A stretch of DNA of 64,000 bases from Paraglaciecola mesophila (GCF_009906955.1 NZ_CP047656.1:3719001-3783000), one strand, 5' to 3'; numbered from the stretch's first letter, positions 50,665 through 60,645 are shown. The notes: generated from the letters alone by a model not told the origin. Translations and numbers: made by a program.

Positions 50665-52455
50665 GTGGAAGTTTCGAATATTGAATACCTAGTGATCGTA
50701 GGATATTTACTGCTCATTATTGTCGTCGGTTTTGTTTTCAAACGATTCTCTTCGAACACGGATGATTATTTTAAGGGCGGCAGTAAAGGCACTTGGTGGC
50801 TGGTCGGCAGTAGCGCGTTTATGAGTGCTTTTAGCGCCTGGACATTTACCGGAGCAGCCGGGATAGCCTATGAATCGGGCTTTTCTGCCATGTTCATTTT
50901 TTTCGGAAATGTGCTTGGTTTCTTCGTCAATTTCTTATTTATGGGCCCTTGGTTGCGTCAAATGAGAGTCACAACCTTTCCAGAAGCAATTGCTGGGCGA
51001 TTTGGTGAAACCACGCGCGATTTCTACGCCTACTATGAAGTGCCCGTGCGAATTCTGTACTCAGCGATGGCGCTTTACGGCTTGGGCATTTTTTGTTCTG
51101 CGGTCTTTGGCTACGATATCAACTACGTGATCCTAGTATGTGGCGTCGTGGTTCTACTCTATTCCGCGACAGGAGGTCGTTGGGCGGTTATGGCGACGGA
51201 TTTTCTGCAAGGGTTGATACTTGTACCTTTGACTCTGATAGTGGCTTGGCTGTGCTTAGATGCACTCGGTGGAATTGAATCTTTATTTCAAGAAATTGAG
51301 GCGCAAGGTCTTACAGAGCAATACAGCATGGTAAATTCAGCCACTCTTTTTGGCGGCGCTTATACGTGGGGCTGGGCAAGCGCTATGATGGCAAAACAGT
51401 TTATTGTTTTTAATTCAATGAATGCCGCGCCACGCTACTTTTCAGTAAAGGATGGACGTGAAGCCAGAAAAGCTGCGCTGTTGTGCACTGTGCTTATGTT
51501 GCTCGGTAGTGTCATCTGGTTCTTACCACCTATTACAGCACGGTTGCTTTACCCAGATATTGTTAGTGCGTTCGACATTAGCAAGCCTGCTGAAGCGAGT
51601 TATGCCGTCGCCAGTATCAGTTTACTGCCAATTGGGTTAGTAGGGCTGATTGTGGTCGCGATCCTTTCCGCCACTATGAGTTCTATGGATACGGGATTGA
51701 ATACCAACGTCGCTATTTTGATAAAGGATATTTATCCCAAAATGTCTCGCTTGTTGCGCTGGGAAGCAAAAGCTGAAATGGAATTACTCCACTACGGTCG
51801 AGTGTTAACTTGGTGCATGGGCGTTCTCATTATTTTGCTTGCCCTGTACTTTGCACAACAAGACGGCTCTGGCATTTTCGATATCATGCTTAAAGTCGGT
51901 ACGCTGCTATCCATGCCTATTACTATTCCTTTGATGCTTGGCATGTTTATTCGGCAAACTCCTTGGTGGGCAGCTTTGTTTTCGATTGCTTGCGCATTAA
52001 CGTTTTCTAGCTTCGCCTATTTCGAAGTGCCTTTAAGCTACATTGGATTTTCATCTCAATACAGTAACAACTTCGAGTGGAGCTTCCAGCAACAATTTTT
52101 TGGGGTATTAGGCACAGGAACATTTGGTTTTCTTATCTCGACACTTTTTGCTCCTCCTGCACAATCCGGTCATCGTCAAATGGTCGACAACTTTCTCACA
52201 AAAATGAAAACACCTATCGATTTTGAGCAAGAAGTTGGCCAAGGCAACGACCTTAGTCAATTAACCTTGATTGGGCGATTTGGCTTAGCAGTAACGGCTT
52301 TTATTGGATTAATGCTGCTGATACCAAACCCTCTTGAAGGCAGGATCGTCATATTAGTACTGGCGCTGACCATAGGGTTTATTAGTACGCTTATGCTTAG
52401 GGCTGGGAAAGGCTTTGACAAAAGCGGCAATGGGCAAGCGCGTCTTAGTCAATGA
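50665..52455 (+). CDS. sodium:solute symporter (SSS family), uronate block
   Basis: 596 residues with about 14-15 membrane segments and a DDYFKGGSKGTWWLVGSSAFMSAFSAWTFTG block near residue 33. SATMSSMDTGLNTNVAILIKDIYPK is the other SSS signature. It would import a sugar acid or oligosaccharide with Na+ across the inner membrane. The cytoplasmic heparinase-fold lyase comes 50 bases downstream, so an imported unsaturated or intact oligouronide is the likely cargo. The start is GTG 50665 with GGGGTAAG upstream. The two LacI-type operators 60-85 bases before it point to LacI control. Confidence 0.88.
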   Translation: MEVSNIEYLVIVGYLLLIIVVGFVFKRFSSNTDDYFKGGSKGTWWLVGSSAFMSAFSAWTFTGAAGIAYESGFSAMFIFFGNVLGFFVNFLFMGPWLRQMRVTTFPEAIAGRFGETTRDFYAYYEVPVRILYSAMALYGLGIFCSAVFGYDINYVILVCGVVVLLYSATGGRWAVMATDFLQGLILVPLTLIVAWLCLDALGGIESLFQEIEAQGLTEQYSMVNSATLFGGAYTWGWASAMMAKQFIVFNSMNAAPRYFSVKDGREARKAALLCTVLMLLGSVIWFLPPITARLLYPDIVSAFDISKPAEASYAVASISLLPIGLVGLIVVAILSATMSSMDTGLNTNVAILIKDIYPKMSRLLRWEAKAEMELLHYGRVLTWCMGVLIILLALYFAQQDGSGIFDIMLKVGTLLSMPITIPLMLGMFIRQTPWWAALFSIACALTFSSFAYFEVPLSYIGFSSQYSNNFEWSFQQQFFGVLGTGTFGFLISTLFAPPAQSGHRQMVDNFLTKMKTPIDFEQEVGQGNDLSQLTLIGRFGLAVTAFIGLMLLIPNPLEGRIVILVLALTIGFISTLMLRAGKGFDKSGNGQARLSQ

Positions 52456-52505
52456 ATAACGGCTAACAAAGATTAATTTTCTACACTTTAACACAAGGAA
52501 TTTCC

Positions 52506-54569
52506 ATGCCTTATTTACTTATTGATGACCAGCTTGACGAGCTCAAAGTACAGCTTAAAACAACACGAAAAGCGCATCTTGTTCGTCTATTAGAACAATG
52601 TCGTTTATATGAAGATGAAGTGTTGTCAAAAGCACATCCACCTACCAGCATTACCTATATGGGCATGGCGGCTGCAAATTTAAGCTTGGCCTATTTGTTG
52701 ACTGAACAAGAGCACTACCTAGAGGAAGCAAAGCGTTGGATTTTTACTGCGGTGGAGTATGACGTTTGGGGCTATGGGTTTTTAGTGGATGTGGATCTTA
52801 GCGCCTCTTGGATGCTTTATGGATTAGGTTTGTCTTATGATTGGCTTAAAGACCATTTAGCCGAAGATGAGCGTAAAGCGTTTCTTGATAAGTTAATTCT
52901 GCAAGGCAATAAAATATTTGATTATGGGCAACAAAATCTAGGCCATTGTTGGTCGACTAACTATTGGCAGAATCATAATTGGATTAACTACTCTGGTTTG
53001 TTAACTACAGCCTATGCGATCCGCAGGGATTACGTTGGAGCGGAAAAATGGATTTCAGAAATCAAAGACAATTTTGCAAAGGTATTTGAATACCTACCTG
53101 AAGATGGCTCGAATTATGAAGGAACGGGCTACTGGCGCTACGCCATTAATTTCTTTCTTTCTGCGGCTGATTATATTCGCCAAGACGGCGGACCAAACTA
53201 TTTTGAGGCAGGATTTTTAAAAAATTCATTCGACTATCGCATTTACCAGTGTGCGCCGAATTGGGAAGAAAACATTAACTTCGCTGATGTACACGATCGA
53301 AGAAGCTCTCACTCCATCTGTGCGTATTACAAAATTGCTTCTGAATATGGCAATGAGCAAGCACAGTGGTTAGGGGAAAAGGTGCGTAAAGAGTTCCTAT
53401 TTCGTGAGGCATCGCACAGTAAAATATTTCCGGGTATTTTACCTGAAGCCTTCTTGGAGTTGATTTGGTATAACCCAGAGATAAACGCTCAGTCTCCTGA
53501 AAACCTGCCACTGACTAAATATTTTCCTGATCTTGGCTTAGTGGTAATGCGCTCAAGTTGGGAAACCGATGCCACGCACCTTTCATTCAAATCAAGCCCT
53601 GCGGGTGGACATAAGCAATGGGAGCTCAGTTGGGCGTTGGATAAAAAGAACGATTGGAAAACACGTAGTTTGACCCACTATCACGTGGACTTTAACCACT
53701 TTATTTTGCTGCACAATGGAGCCGCACTAGCCATAGATGAGGGGTATAACCGAACGTCAAAAGCCGAAGTTCATAACATGATCACTGTGGATGGCACTGG
53801 CTGCGTAGGAGAAAAAATTTGGCAAGAAGGCGATTTAAGTGATCCTGAGCGTTTCGATTTAAATTGCAAAGGTATCCATAACGTATGGCGTGATGTGCCC
53901 GAAGAGGCCATTGCAAAAGTAGAAGCGTTTTCGAATGACAAGGGGTACACCTATGTGGTTGGTGAATCGAGCCGTATGTACTACCCAGAAATGGCCCTCA
54001 CTCGTAATGCAAGGCATATCATTAATAGTCAATGCGGCTACTTTATATTTCTGGATGAATTACAAAGTAAGCTCGAGCATACCTATACCTGGCGCATGCA
54101 CTCAGAACGTTTGGCCAAAGAAGTCGGCGACGGTCAATTTGAAATTGTAAATGGCACAGGGGCACTGAATGTATTTACGGTTTTTCCTAAAGCGCGCAGT
54201 ACCAAAGTGGATGAGACAGTGGTTGAGGAAATCATGACCCCTCAGCGTCCTGATGATATTCGGCGCATTAGGTTAAAAACCTTATTGGTTGAGAACCCAG
54301 AAAAATGCCAAAACGCGTATTTTTTGAATGTACTGCAACCCAAGGACGCATTATCAGGCTCGAAGGAGCAGGATATTTCTATTCGCGCGCTTGAGGGTGA
54401 GGATTACATTGGTATGGAAATCACCTCGCAACAGCATGTTGAGTTATTTCTGTTCTCTGATACGAATAACATTGTCTATGAAGAAATAAGTGCTAACGCT
54501 ACATGGCTCTCCATCGTCAAGGACATGGATGGAAATGTAGTTAAAACAACGCGTTACGATGGCCAGTAA
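52506..54569 (+). CDS. cytoplasmic heparinase II/III-fold polysaccharide/oligosaccharide lyase
   Basis: 687 residues without a signal peptide. An alpha/alpha-toroid (about 1-325) contains N156-H157 (WQNHNW) and Tyr209 (EGTGYWRYA). A beta-sheet domain (about 335-687) contains LTHYHVDFNHFIL (His390, His392, Asp394, Asn396), the usual Asn/His-Tyr-His catalytic arrangement and metal-site pattern of this fold. It would cleave a uronic-acid-containing oligosaccharide by beta-elimination inside the cell. Several families share the fold (PL12, PL15, PL21, PL39 and others) and I cannot assign one. KduD directly after it suggests the product is a 4,5-unsaturated uronate. AAGGAA precedes ATG 52506. Confidence 0.78.
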   Translation: MPYLLIDDQLDELKVQLKTTRKAHLVRLLEQCRLYEDEVLSKAHPPTSITYMGMAAANLSLAYLLTEQEHYLEEAKRWIFTAVEYDVWGYGFLVDVDLSASWMLYGLGLSYDWLKDHLAEDERKAFLDKLILQGNKIFDYGQQNLGHCWSTNYWQNHNWINYSGLLTTAYAIRRDYVGAEKWISEIKDNFAKVFEYLPEDGSNYEGTGYWRYAINFFLSAADYIRQDGGPNYFEAGFLKNSFDYRIYQCAPNWEENINFADVHDRRSSHSICAYYKIASEYGNEQAQWLGEKVRKEFLFREASHSKIFPGILPEAFLELIWYNPEINAQSPENLPLTKYFPDLGLVVMRSSWETDATHLSFKSSPAGGHKQWELSWALDKKNDWKTRSLTHYHVDFNHFILLHNGAALAIDEGYNRTSKAEVHNMITVDGTGCVGEKIWQEGDLSDPERFDLNCKGIHNVWRDVPEEAIAKVEAFSNDKGYTYVVGESSRMYYPEMALTRNARHIINSQCGYFIFLDELQSKLEHTYTWRMHSERLAKEVGDGQFEIVNGTGALNVFTVFPKARSTKVDETVVEEIMTPQRPDDIRRIRLKTLLVENPEKCQNAYFLNVLQPKDALSGSKEQDISIRALEGEDYIGMEITSQQHVELFLFSDTNNIVYEEISANATWLSIVKDMDGNVVKTTRYDGQ

Positions 54570-54598
54570 CGTCGAACATAGATAAGGAATACAGTGCA

Positions 54599-55363
54599 AT
54601 GTTAGAGAAATTTAGTTTGAAAGGTAAAGTCGCGTTAGTGACAGGATGCAAACGGGGGATAGGCAAAGGCATTGCTTTAGGGCTGGCTGAGGCTGGCGCT
54701 GATATCATAGGCGTTTCGGCTAGTTTAGAGTCAAGCGGCTCTGAAATAGAGCAGGAGGTGAATGCCCTCGGACGAAAATTCACAGCTTATCAATGTGATT
54801 TTTCTGATCGTAAAGCCTTGTACACATTTATTGCTACTGTCAAAACGGATTGTCCTAACATTGATATTTTGGTCAATAACGCCGGTACTATATTGCGCGC
54901 GCCTGCAGTCGATCACGCAGACGAATTATGGGACAAAGTGATCGATGTTAACCTGCATGCCCAGTTTATTCTAAGTCGCGAAATTGGCAAAGACATGGTG
55001 GCACGCCGCGCAGGAAAAATTATTTTCACGGCTTCATTGTTAACGTTTCAAGGCGGGATCACCGTGCCCAGCTATGCGGCGAGTAAAGGAGCCATAGGGC
55101 AATTAGTCATGGCACTGTCAAACGAGTGGTCCGGGCAAGGGGTCAATGTGAACGCCATCGCGCCAGGCTACATTGACACAGATAACACCCAAGGGTTACG
55201 TGACGACCCAGAGCGGGCCGCTGCTATTTTGTCACGCATCCCACAAGGTCGCTGGGGAACCCCAGACGATTTCAAAGGGCCAGCGGTGTTTCTTGCCTCT
55301 GAAGCATCAAATTACGTAAATGGCGCCGTTTTGTTAGTAGACGGCGGGTGGATGGGCAGATAG
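54599..55363 (+). CDS. kduD: 2-dehydro-3-deoxy-D-gluconate 5-dehydrogenase (KduD)
   Basis: 254 residues, an SDR closely similar to E. coli KduD (253) from end to end: FSLKGKVALVTG, NALGRKF, IDILVNNAGTI.R, TASLLTFQGGITVPSYAASKGA, ANEW-equivalent SNEW, NVNAIAPGYI.T.NTQ.LR, IPQGRWGTP and VDGGWMGR. The catalytic Tyr and Lys are in SYAASKG. It reduces 5-keto-4-deoxyuronate-derived diketo acid to KDG with NADH. Its isomerase partner KduI is not seen here. It follows the lyase gene by 29 bases, with AAGGAA before ATG 54599, in the same operon. Confidence 0.92.
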   Translation: MLEKFSLKGKVALVTGCKRGIGKGIALGLAEAGADIIGVSASLESSGSEIEQEVNALGRKFTAYQCDFSDRKALYTFIATVKTDCPNIDILVNNAGTILRAPAVDHADELWDKVIDVNLHAQFILSREIGKDMVARRAGKIIFTASLLTFQGGITVPSYAASKGAIGQLVMALSNEWSGQGVNVNAIAPGYIDTDNTQGLRDDPERAAAILSRIPQGRWGTPDDFKGPAVFLASEASNYVNGAVLLVDGGWMGR

Positions 55364-55427
55364 GCGTCCGTTCTCCAATCTGTGTAATATTCTTCTAGGG
55401 TTAGCATAAAGTGTTAAGGGTTGTTTA

Positions 55428-56753
55428 TTGGTAAAATCCATTTCTAATATGCGACGAAATTGGGCAATAGCATGGCCATTAGCGTTTAATGCCTTGCTTG
55501 TTCAATCCATGTTGCTTATTGACACTTATTTGGTTGCTCCCTTAGGAGAGCTACCTGTAGCTGCAATGGGGATTGCAGCTACCATAGTGGCTTTTGTGCT
55601 CGGAATTGAAATCGCAATTGGTAATGGTATACAACTTCTTGTCGGCCGGGCTGTTGGTGCCAATAGCCGAGACGATTTAGCGGTTGCATATTGGTGTGGG
55701 TTATTCATCAATGTGTTGACCGCATTGATTTTCCTCGCTGTTTTGCATTTTTTCGGCAACGAAATAGTGTCTGTTATTACCCAAGATGCCAAACTAGCAC
55801 GTTTGACAGCGACCTATCTTTCGATAACCCAGTATATTGTATTGCTTACCGCCTACACCCAAGTGTGCACCGCCTATTGCAACGGTACTGGTAAAACTCA
55901 GGTTCCTCTCAAAGGGTTTATGGTTGAGTTACCTGTCAACGTGTTACTCAGCTACCTGCTGATACATGGGGTAGGGGATTTTCATGGGCTAGGTTTAATG
56001 GGAGCCGCTTGGGGCAGTCTATTGGCTGTTTTATTGCGAGCGTTATTTTTATATTTAGCGCTGAAAAAAGATCCCAGTGTGGATTTAACCTACCCGCGGT
56101 ATCGAGATTTTTGGGCGCAATTACGCCCTCAGTATGCTCAAATATACCCTATTGCCGCCAATTTTTTCATTCTCTCTATTGGCGCTACCGTTTATCAGTT
56201 GCTTTTTGCGCAGCTGGATTTATTCTCATTTGTCGCGATTACGTTGATATTCCCCTGGCTTCGTGCTGCAACGCAATTCCCAAATGCTTGGGCGCAAGCC
56301 TCAGCCATCAGTATCAGTCAAGCATTAGGACAAAAAAAGGCTCTAGAGTTAACGCAATTTGCCGATCATTGCACTAGGGTGGGTATGTTAATTTCTTTGC
56401 TAATCGCTGGTCTGTTAGCACTGCTAAGTCAGTACGTATTGTTTATATACCCTGATATTGAGCCTGAAACACAAAGAGCGTTAATGATTATAGCGCCACT
56501 GTACATTGCACTGCCGATTATTCGTGCATACAACACAATCGGAGGTAATATCCTGCGAGCGCTTGGCTATAGCAATTTAGTGCTAAAAATACACTTTGTT
56601 ACCCAATGGCTCATCGCATTGCCGATTTGCGCTCTGCTAATTTTATATTTCGATGCATCCATTTTCTGGGCTTTCGCCATGATCCCCTTTGAAGAGTTAC
56701 TTAAAACCCTGCCGTTTTACCGCTTTAAACAGCGTTATACCGTTACTACATAG
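55428..56753 (+). CDS. MATE-family multidrug/metabolite exporter
   Basis: 441 residues with twelve membrane segments in two MATE repeats: MLLIDTYLVAPLGELPVAAMGIA, GAAWGSLLAVLLRALFLY and the second-half WLRAATQFPNAWAQASAISISQALGQ. MATE proteins export drugs, toxins or metabolites with H+ or Na+. A place inside a uronate operon is unusual. TTG 55428 is preferred as start because AAGGG lies seven bases before it; an ATG at 55449 is the alternative. The last five codons and the stop fall in the fragment of the dispersed repeat at 56739-56817, so the present C-terminus was probably set by that insertion. Confidence 0.85.
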   Translation: MVKSISNMRRNWAIAWPLAFNALLVQSMLLIDTYLVAPLGELPVAAMGIAATIVAFVLGIEIAIGNGIQLLVGRAVGANSRDDLAVAYWCGLFINVLTALIFLAVLHFFGNEIVSVITQDAKLARLTATYLSITQYIVLLTAYTQVCTAYCNGTGKTQVPLKGFMVELPVNVLLSYLLIHGVGDFHGLGLMGAAWGSLLAVLLRALFLYLALKKDPSVDLTYPRYRDFWAQLRPQYAQIYPIAANFFILSIGATVYQLLFAQLDLFSFVAITLIFPWLRAATQFPNAWAQASAISISQALGQKKALELTQFADHCTRVGMLISLLIAGLLALLSQYVLFIYPDIEPETQRALMIIAPLYIALPIIRAYNTIGGNILRALGYSNLVLKIHFVTQWLIALPICALLILYFDASIFWAFAMIPFEELLKTLPFYRFKQRYTVTT

Positions 56754-56817
56754 TGACGCCTTGATCAAAAACCGCTGGACCCATTTTGATGGGGCAATTA
56801 TTAAGGCGAATTGGTAT
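56739..56817. repeat. right-end fragment of the 265-bp repeat, overlapping the MATE gene stop
   Basis: About 79 bases match the last 78 or so bases of the full element at 43554-43818: AC(C)GTTACTACA..., GACGCCTTG.TCAAAA.CCGCTGGA and the ending AATTGGTAT are in order. Its left side is the end of the MATE reading frame. The left half of the element is missing. Confidence 0.65.
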
Positions 56818-57162
56818 TATCTAAATACGCTGCAAGCCTAATAAAAATAAGGCCGTGAGACATTCGCCATTTTCTGATTGATATCATAAAGAATACAAAA
56901 CGCTGACCATTTCAGTATGTTGTTACGCATTGCTGTAGATAAATCTTCATGTTTTGAGTGGCAAAAAGTAATGGTGCAGATAGGGCTTAGTTAATAGCCA
57001 ACTGGGTGGGTTTATACATGCTGCGCTGTAAGTGGAAATCACTTCGTGAACACTTTGATGTCAACTGATTTTTACTCGATACAAATAAATAACCCCAGCA
57101 CTTGGCTGGGGTTATGAAGGTTCCTTAACTTACTTAGTGTGCTTGAGCCTAAGCCCAAACTC
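56754..57162. other. 409-bp gap between MATE and TBDR genes
   Basis: It holds the end of the repeat fragment and, near its other end, the terminator for the TBDR gene. The middle (about 56820-57080) shows no open frame or strong motif I can name. Confidence 0.4.
57081..57115 (-). terminator. Rho-independent terminator of the large TBDR gene
   Basis: On the minus strand, ATAACCCCAGC-caagt-GCTGGGGTTAT is followed by TTATTTG. The stem is a perfect 11 bp. Confidence 0.8.
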
Positions 57163-60100
57163 TTAGAAGCGGTAGGTTGCGCCTGCAGTGATACGACGGT
57201 CAGTTAGACCTTGGTAACACAACAACGCACCTTCGTTAATACAAGATTGCTCTACTTCAGACTCAGTAATATTCACAGCTTCAATACCAATGTTCAGCTG
57301 CTCATTTACATCGTAATTAATGCTGGCGTTAAGCTGCCCTCTGTCTTCTTGTACCACTGGGAATCCCCAAGGAAGACTTGACGTACTTCCGAAGTCAGTT
57401 GAACGATACGCTTCACGCCATGTGTAACGCATACGAGCTGAAAGACCGTATTTTTCATAGTAAAGTGTGAAGTTGTACGCGTTTTCAGATAAATCAAGCA
57501 ATCCTTGTACTGCCGTTACATCAATATCTTCCACTCCAGTTGAAAGAGCGAACACAGTATTCGCGCGGCTTGTTGCACCGTTAACGGCTTCACCACCTGA
57601 GAACTCTTGAATGGTATAGTTAGCAATGACACCGAAACCAGATGCCCAGCCTAGCTCATCTTCAAAGCCTGCAAGGTCATATTGCACAGCAAATTCAATC
57701 CCTTTCTGAGTGGTTTCGCCTGAGTCATTAATTTGCGTTGTAGTAGGTACACATACACCCACGCCCACTTCAGGACCGAATACGTTCACGTCAGCGATGG
57801 GGTTGAATATACCGCCACCCTCACAAGGGTCAGTCAGATCACGATATCCAGTAACGGGATCTTCAAACGGGTTCGATTGTTGTTGAACGAACAGGTCGGT
57901 ACGTTTCTTATGGAAAATACCTACACTTAATACACTGGCTTCAGCAAAATACCATTCAGCAGACAAGTCGAACGAGGTAACTTCTTCAGGGTTCAAACCA
58001 GGGTTACCAATTGATACCGCTGGATTCGGGCTTGTTGAGAAAGTCACTGACGTTGAAAGGTCATCAAAATCTGGACGACGTATGTCTTTACCCCAACCAG
58101 CACGAACAACTACATCATCGTGTACGTCCGCCACTAAGTTAATACGTGGCAGGACAAAGTTATAGTCCCCTTCGGTAGTCACTTGTGTAACGAGTTGATT
58201 GCCGTCACCATCTTCAGTGATTGAATTACCAGTCGACGTAACATCAGTTTGAAGGTAACGAACACCGAAGTTACCTCGAAACATGCCGTGCTCAAAATTT
58301 GCTTGAGCATACAAGGCATGTGTTTTCTCTTCGATATCAAAGAAACCAGCAGAACTTGAAGTAGGTGCATCAATCGATATTGAACCACCGTGCTGATCGA
58401 TAGCATTTTGCAATATTGCTAATGCGCCGTCAGGGTCAGAAGCTACGCGCTCTGCATCAATTAGCAAGAAATCACGTACATAAAGTTCTCGGCCATCTGC
58501 ATCATTAAAGTTATTTGGGCCAGCGACAAGAAGTTCAGAGAAAAGATCGCCTGATGGGCTGTCGCCTATATCACGTAAACCTACGTTTGAACTGACTTCA
58601 TCTAGCATGCTTGTGGTTTTACTGTAACGGTAACCGAAGTCTACCGAGGTAATCATGCTATCTATGTAATAGGTAAAATCAGTACGAAATGCATCTTCAC
58701 CATTCTCTGAGCGGTTACGACCGATGTTTACGTCACGCAGTACCACATTGGCTGGATCGAGTAACTGCTCAGCGGTAGGTGCTGTTGGATCGCCAGTTGG
58801 TATACCGAAGGTTAACGAACCGCCGGTCAAATCATAAATAAAGGGTGTTCCATTTTCGTTTGAATCGTATAGGTCGTCGTTACCGTTGGCTTCGTTTGCC
58901 GCATTATTTGCCAACAATGCCGCTGCGTCTAAGGGCGAATTCGGGTTAATAAAGTTAAGCGTGGTATTAAAACTAGGCGTCGTTGTATCAGAACTAGTTG
59001 AAGCTACCTCAACGCTAACTTTTAGATTTTCACCGGTCCATTCACCACCTAAGCGGTAAATTTCACTTTTTGTAAGACGAGAATTGGTGTCCCCAGAAAA
59101 ACGTAAATTACCATCTGATCCGTCAGCATCAAGCGGAATCACACCTTGTGTTGCCGCTTGAATGCTTCCAAGGTTCACGCCGTCAAGTGAACCAAAATTA
59201 ACGGTTTCAAATGCGCTGGGGATAGCCGTGTCTTTTAAGCCACTGATACCAGATGCTTGAATTCTTGAGCTTTCTTGTCTGCGTTCTTGGTCATTAATTA
59301 CGACATCAAAAAAGAACTTAGTATTATCGTTTGGAGCGAATTCTAATGTACCGGCAAAGTTCTTAGTTTCATATTCGTAGTTGTCATAATCTTGTACGAA
59401 GAACTGAATAGGTAAGAAATCGAATGACTGAGCACTATCAACGCCGCTAGCTGCTGCCACTGAGTTATCGCGGTCAGTACGTGGGCGGAACGCGGTCACG
59501 TCTTGTTCTGCATAACTGACACTAAATACTGCACCGAATCTACCTGCGTCTAACTCCCAGTTGTCACCAAACGTACCAGAGAGTCTAGGGGTAAATGTGC
59601 TGTCCGTCGTAAGACTACTGTTCTCACCTTGTACCCTTACGGATGCAAGCGTTTCGTCTAATTGAAGAGGGCGAATTGTGCGAAGGTTAACGGTACCACC
59701 AACTGAGCCTTCAATGGTTTTTGCTGAAGGGGCTTTGGTTACTTCAACTGCGGCGATAATCGCAGCAGATACATCTTCAAAGTTAATACCGCTTCGCCCA
59801 GAGCCAGAACCAACCGTGGACACACCATTAATTTCTGTACGGTTTGCGTTCGTACCACGAATTTGTACGCCAGTACCCACACCTGCCGTTCTTGTGATCT
59901 GGACGCCAGTGACGTTTTCCAATACCTCTGCTAGGTTTTGATCAGGTAGCTTACCAATATCTTCAGATTGAATGATTTCAACCAAGTTACTTGCATCGCG
60001 CTTTTCTGCTAGCGCGTTGGTTAATGAGCTACGTATACCAGAAACTTGAATCACTTCAGTGTCATCAGCTTCAGTTTGCGCCTCTTGTCCTAATGCTGGC

Positions 60101-60165
60101 AAAGCAAAACTCAGCGACGTTGCTGATAACACCGCTAAGGTGATTTTAGATAGATTGTGTCCCAT
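57163..60165 (-). CDS. TonB-dependent outer-membrane receptor (uronate block)
   Basis: 1000 residues. Signal peptide about 1-27 (ending ALPALGQ), TonB-box-like EVIQVSGI, plug domain (IIQSEDIGKLPDQNLAEVLENVTGVQITR, VQIRGTNANRTEINGV, SVGGTVNLRT) and a long barrel ending in phenylalanine. It belongs to the same broad family as the TBDR at 7427 but is a different, longer protein. Two cysteine-containing loops occur near the C-terminus. It would carry an alginate or other uronate oligomer across the outer membrane. It is divergent from uxuB across a region with TTGGT elements and a LacI-type half-palindrome. AGGAGA precedes the ATG. Confidence 0.93.
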   Translation of the reverse strand: MGHNLSKITLAVLSATSLSFALPALGQEAQTEADDTEVIQVSGIRSSLTNALAEKRDASNLVEIIQSEDIGKLPDQNLAEVLENVTGVQITRTAGVGTGVQIRGTNANRTEINGVSTVGSGSGRSGINFEDVSAAIIAAVEVTKAPSAKTIEGSVGGTVNLRTIRPLQLDETLASVRVQGENSSLTTDSTFTPRLSGTFGDNWELDAGRFGAVFSVSYAEQDVTAFRPRTDRDNSVAAASGVDSAQSFDFLPIQFFVQDYDNYEYETKNFAGTLEFAPNDNTKFFFDVVINDQERRQESSRIQASGISGLKDTAIPSAFETVNFGSLDGVNLGSIQAATQGVIPLDADGSDGNLRFSGDTNSRLTKSEIYRLGGEWTGENLKVSVEVASTSSDTTTPSFNTTLNFINPNSPLDAAALLANNAANEANGNDDLYDSNENGTPFIYDLTGGSLTFGIPTGDPTAPTAEQLLDPANVVLRDVNIGRNRSENGEDAFRTDFTYYIDSMITSVDFGYRYSKTTSMLDEVSSNVGLRDIGDSPSGDLFSELLVAGPNNFNDADGRELYVRDFLLIDAERVASDPDGALAILQNAIDQHGGSISIDAPTSSSAGFFDIEEKTHALYAQANFEHGMFRGNFGVRYLQTDVTSTGNSITEDGDGNQLVTQVTTEGDYNFVLPRINLVADVHDDVVVRAGWGKDIRRPDFDDLSTSVTFSTSPNPAVSIGNPGLNPEEVTSFDLSAEWYFAEASVLSVGIFHKKRTDLFVQQQSNPFEDPVTGYRDLTDPCEGGGIFNPIADVNVFGPEVGVGVCVPTTTQINDSGETTQKGIEFAVQYDLAGFEDELGWASGFGVIANYTIQEFSGGEAVNGATSRANTVFALSTGVEDIDVTAVQGLLDLSENAYNFTLYYEKYGLSARMRYTWREAYRSTDFGSTSSLPWGFPVVQEDRGQLNASINYDVNEQLNIGIEAVNITESEVEQSCINEGALLCYQGLTDRRITAGATYRF

Positions 60166-60362
60166 TTGTGTCTCCTAGTGCAGTATTTATAAGGACTGAG
60201 TGGATCCCTTTCACACCACATTGTTAATTTTTAGTTATTGCACCTTGCAACATTGAAATTACATAAGGTCTGCAAAACGCTAACAAGGTTGTTACAAAAG
60301 TATTCCAAAAAAACAAATTGGTCAACCTTTAATCTGGTTGTAAAGCTCTGAGTTGGTTTGTT

Positions 60363-60375
60363 TTGGTAATGCCAA
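60363..60375. promoter_or_regulatory. candidate uronate-regulator operator, TBDR/uxuB
   Basis: TTGGTAATGCCAA, one base different from TTGGTAAAGCCAA upstream of the SDR gene at 33529-33541. It fits a TTGGTnnnACCAA dyad with one mismatch. Confidence 0.55.
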
Positions 60376-60633
60376 TATTCTTAACTGTATATTACCAGCG
60401 GAGTGTGCTAGTAATTGTAGTGCATTAAATTCCTTTGATAACAATTACTTGCCTATAATTTGTTTGGTGGTTAACACATCTGATATTTCTCTGTTCTTGT
60501 GGAAAATAGTGCGGTTTATTTTTTAGTTATAAGCTATTAGTTGTTTAACAAAGTTGAAATGGTCATAATTATTTTATTAACATGCTTAGGGGTAAACATG
60601 GTATTGGTAATACATGAATATGACTTTAGTCTA

Positions 60634-60645
60634 TAAATCGATTAA
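60634..60645. promoter_or_regulatory. candidate LacI operator upstream of uxuB
   Basis: TAAATCGATTAA matches 11 of 12 positions of the TAAATCGATTTA palindromes at 50581-50605. A TATAAA at 60632-60637 overlaps it and could be a -10 box. Confidence 0.55.
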
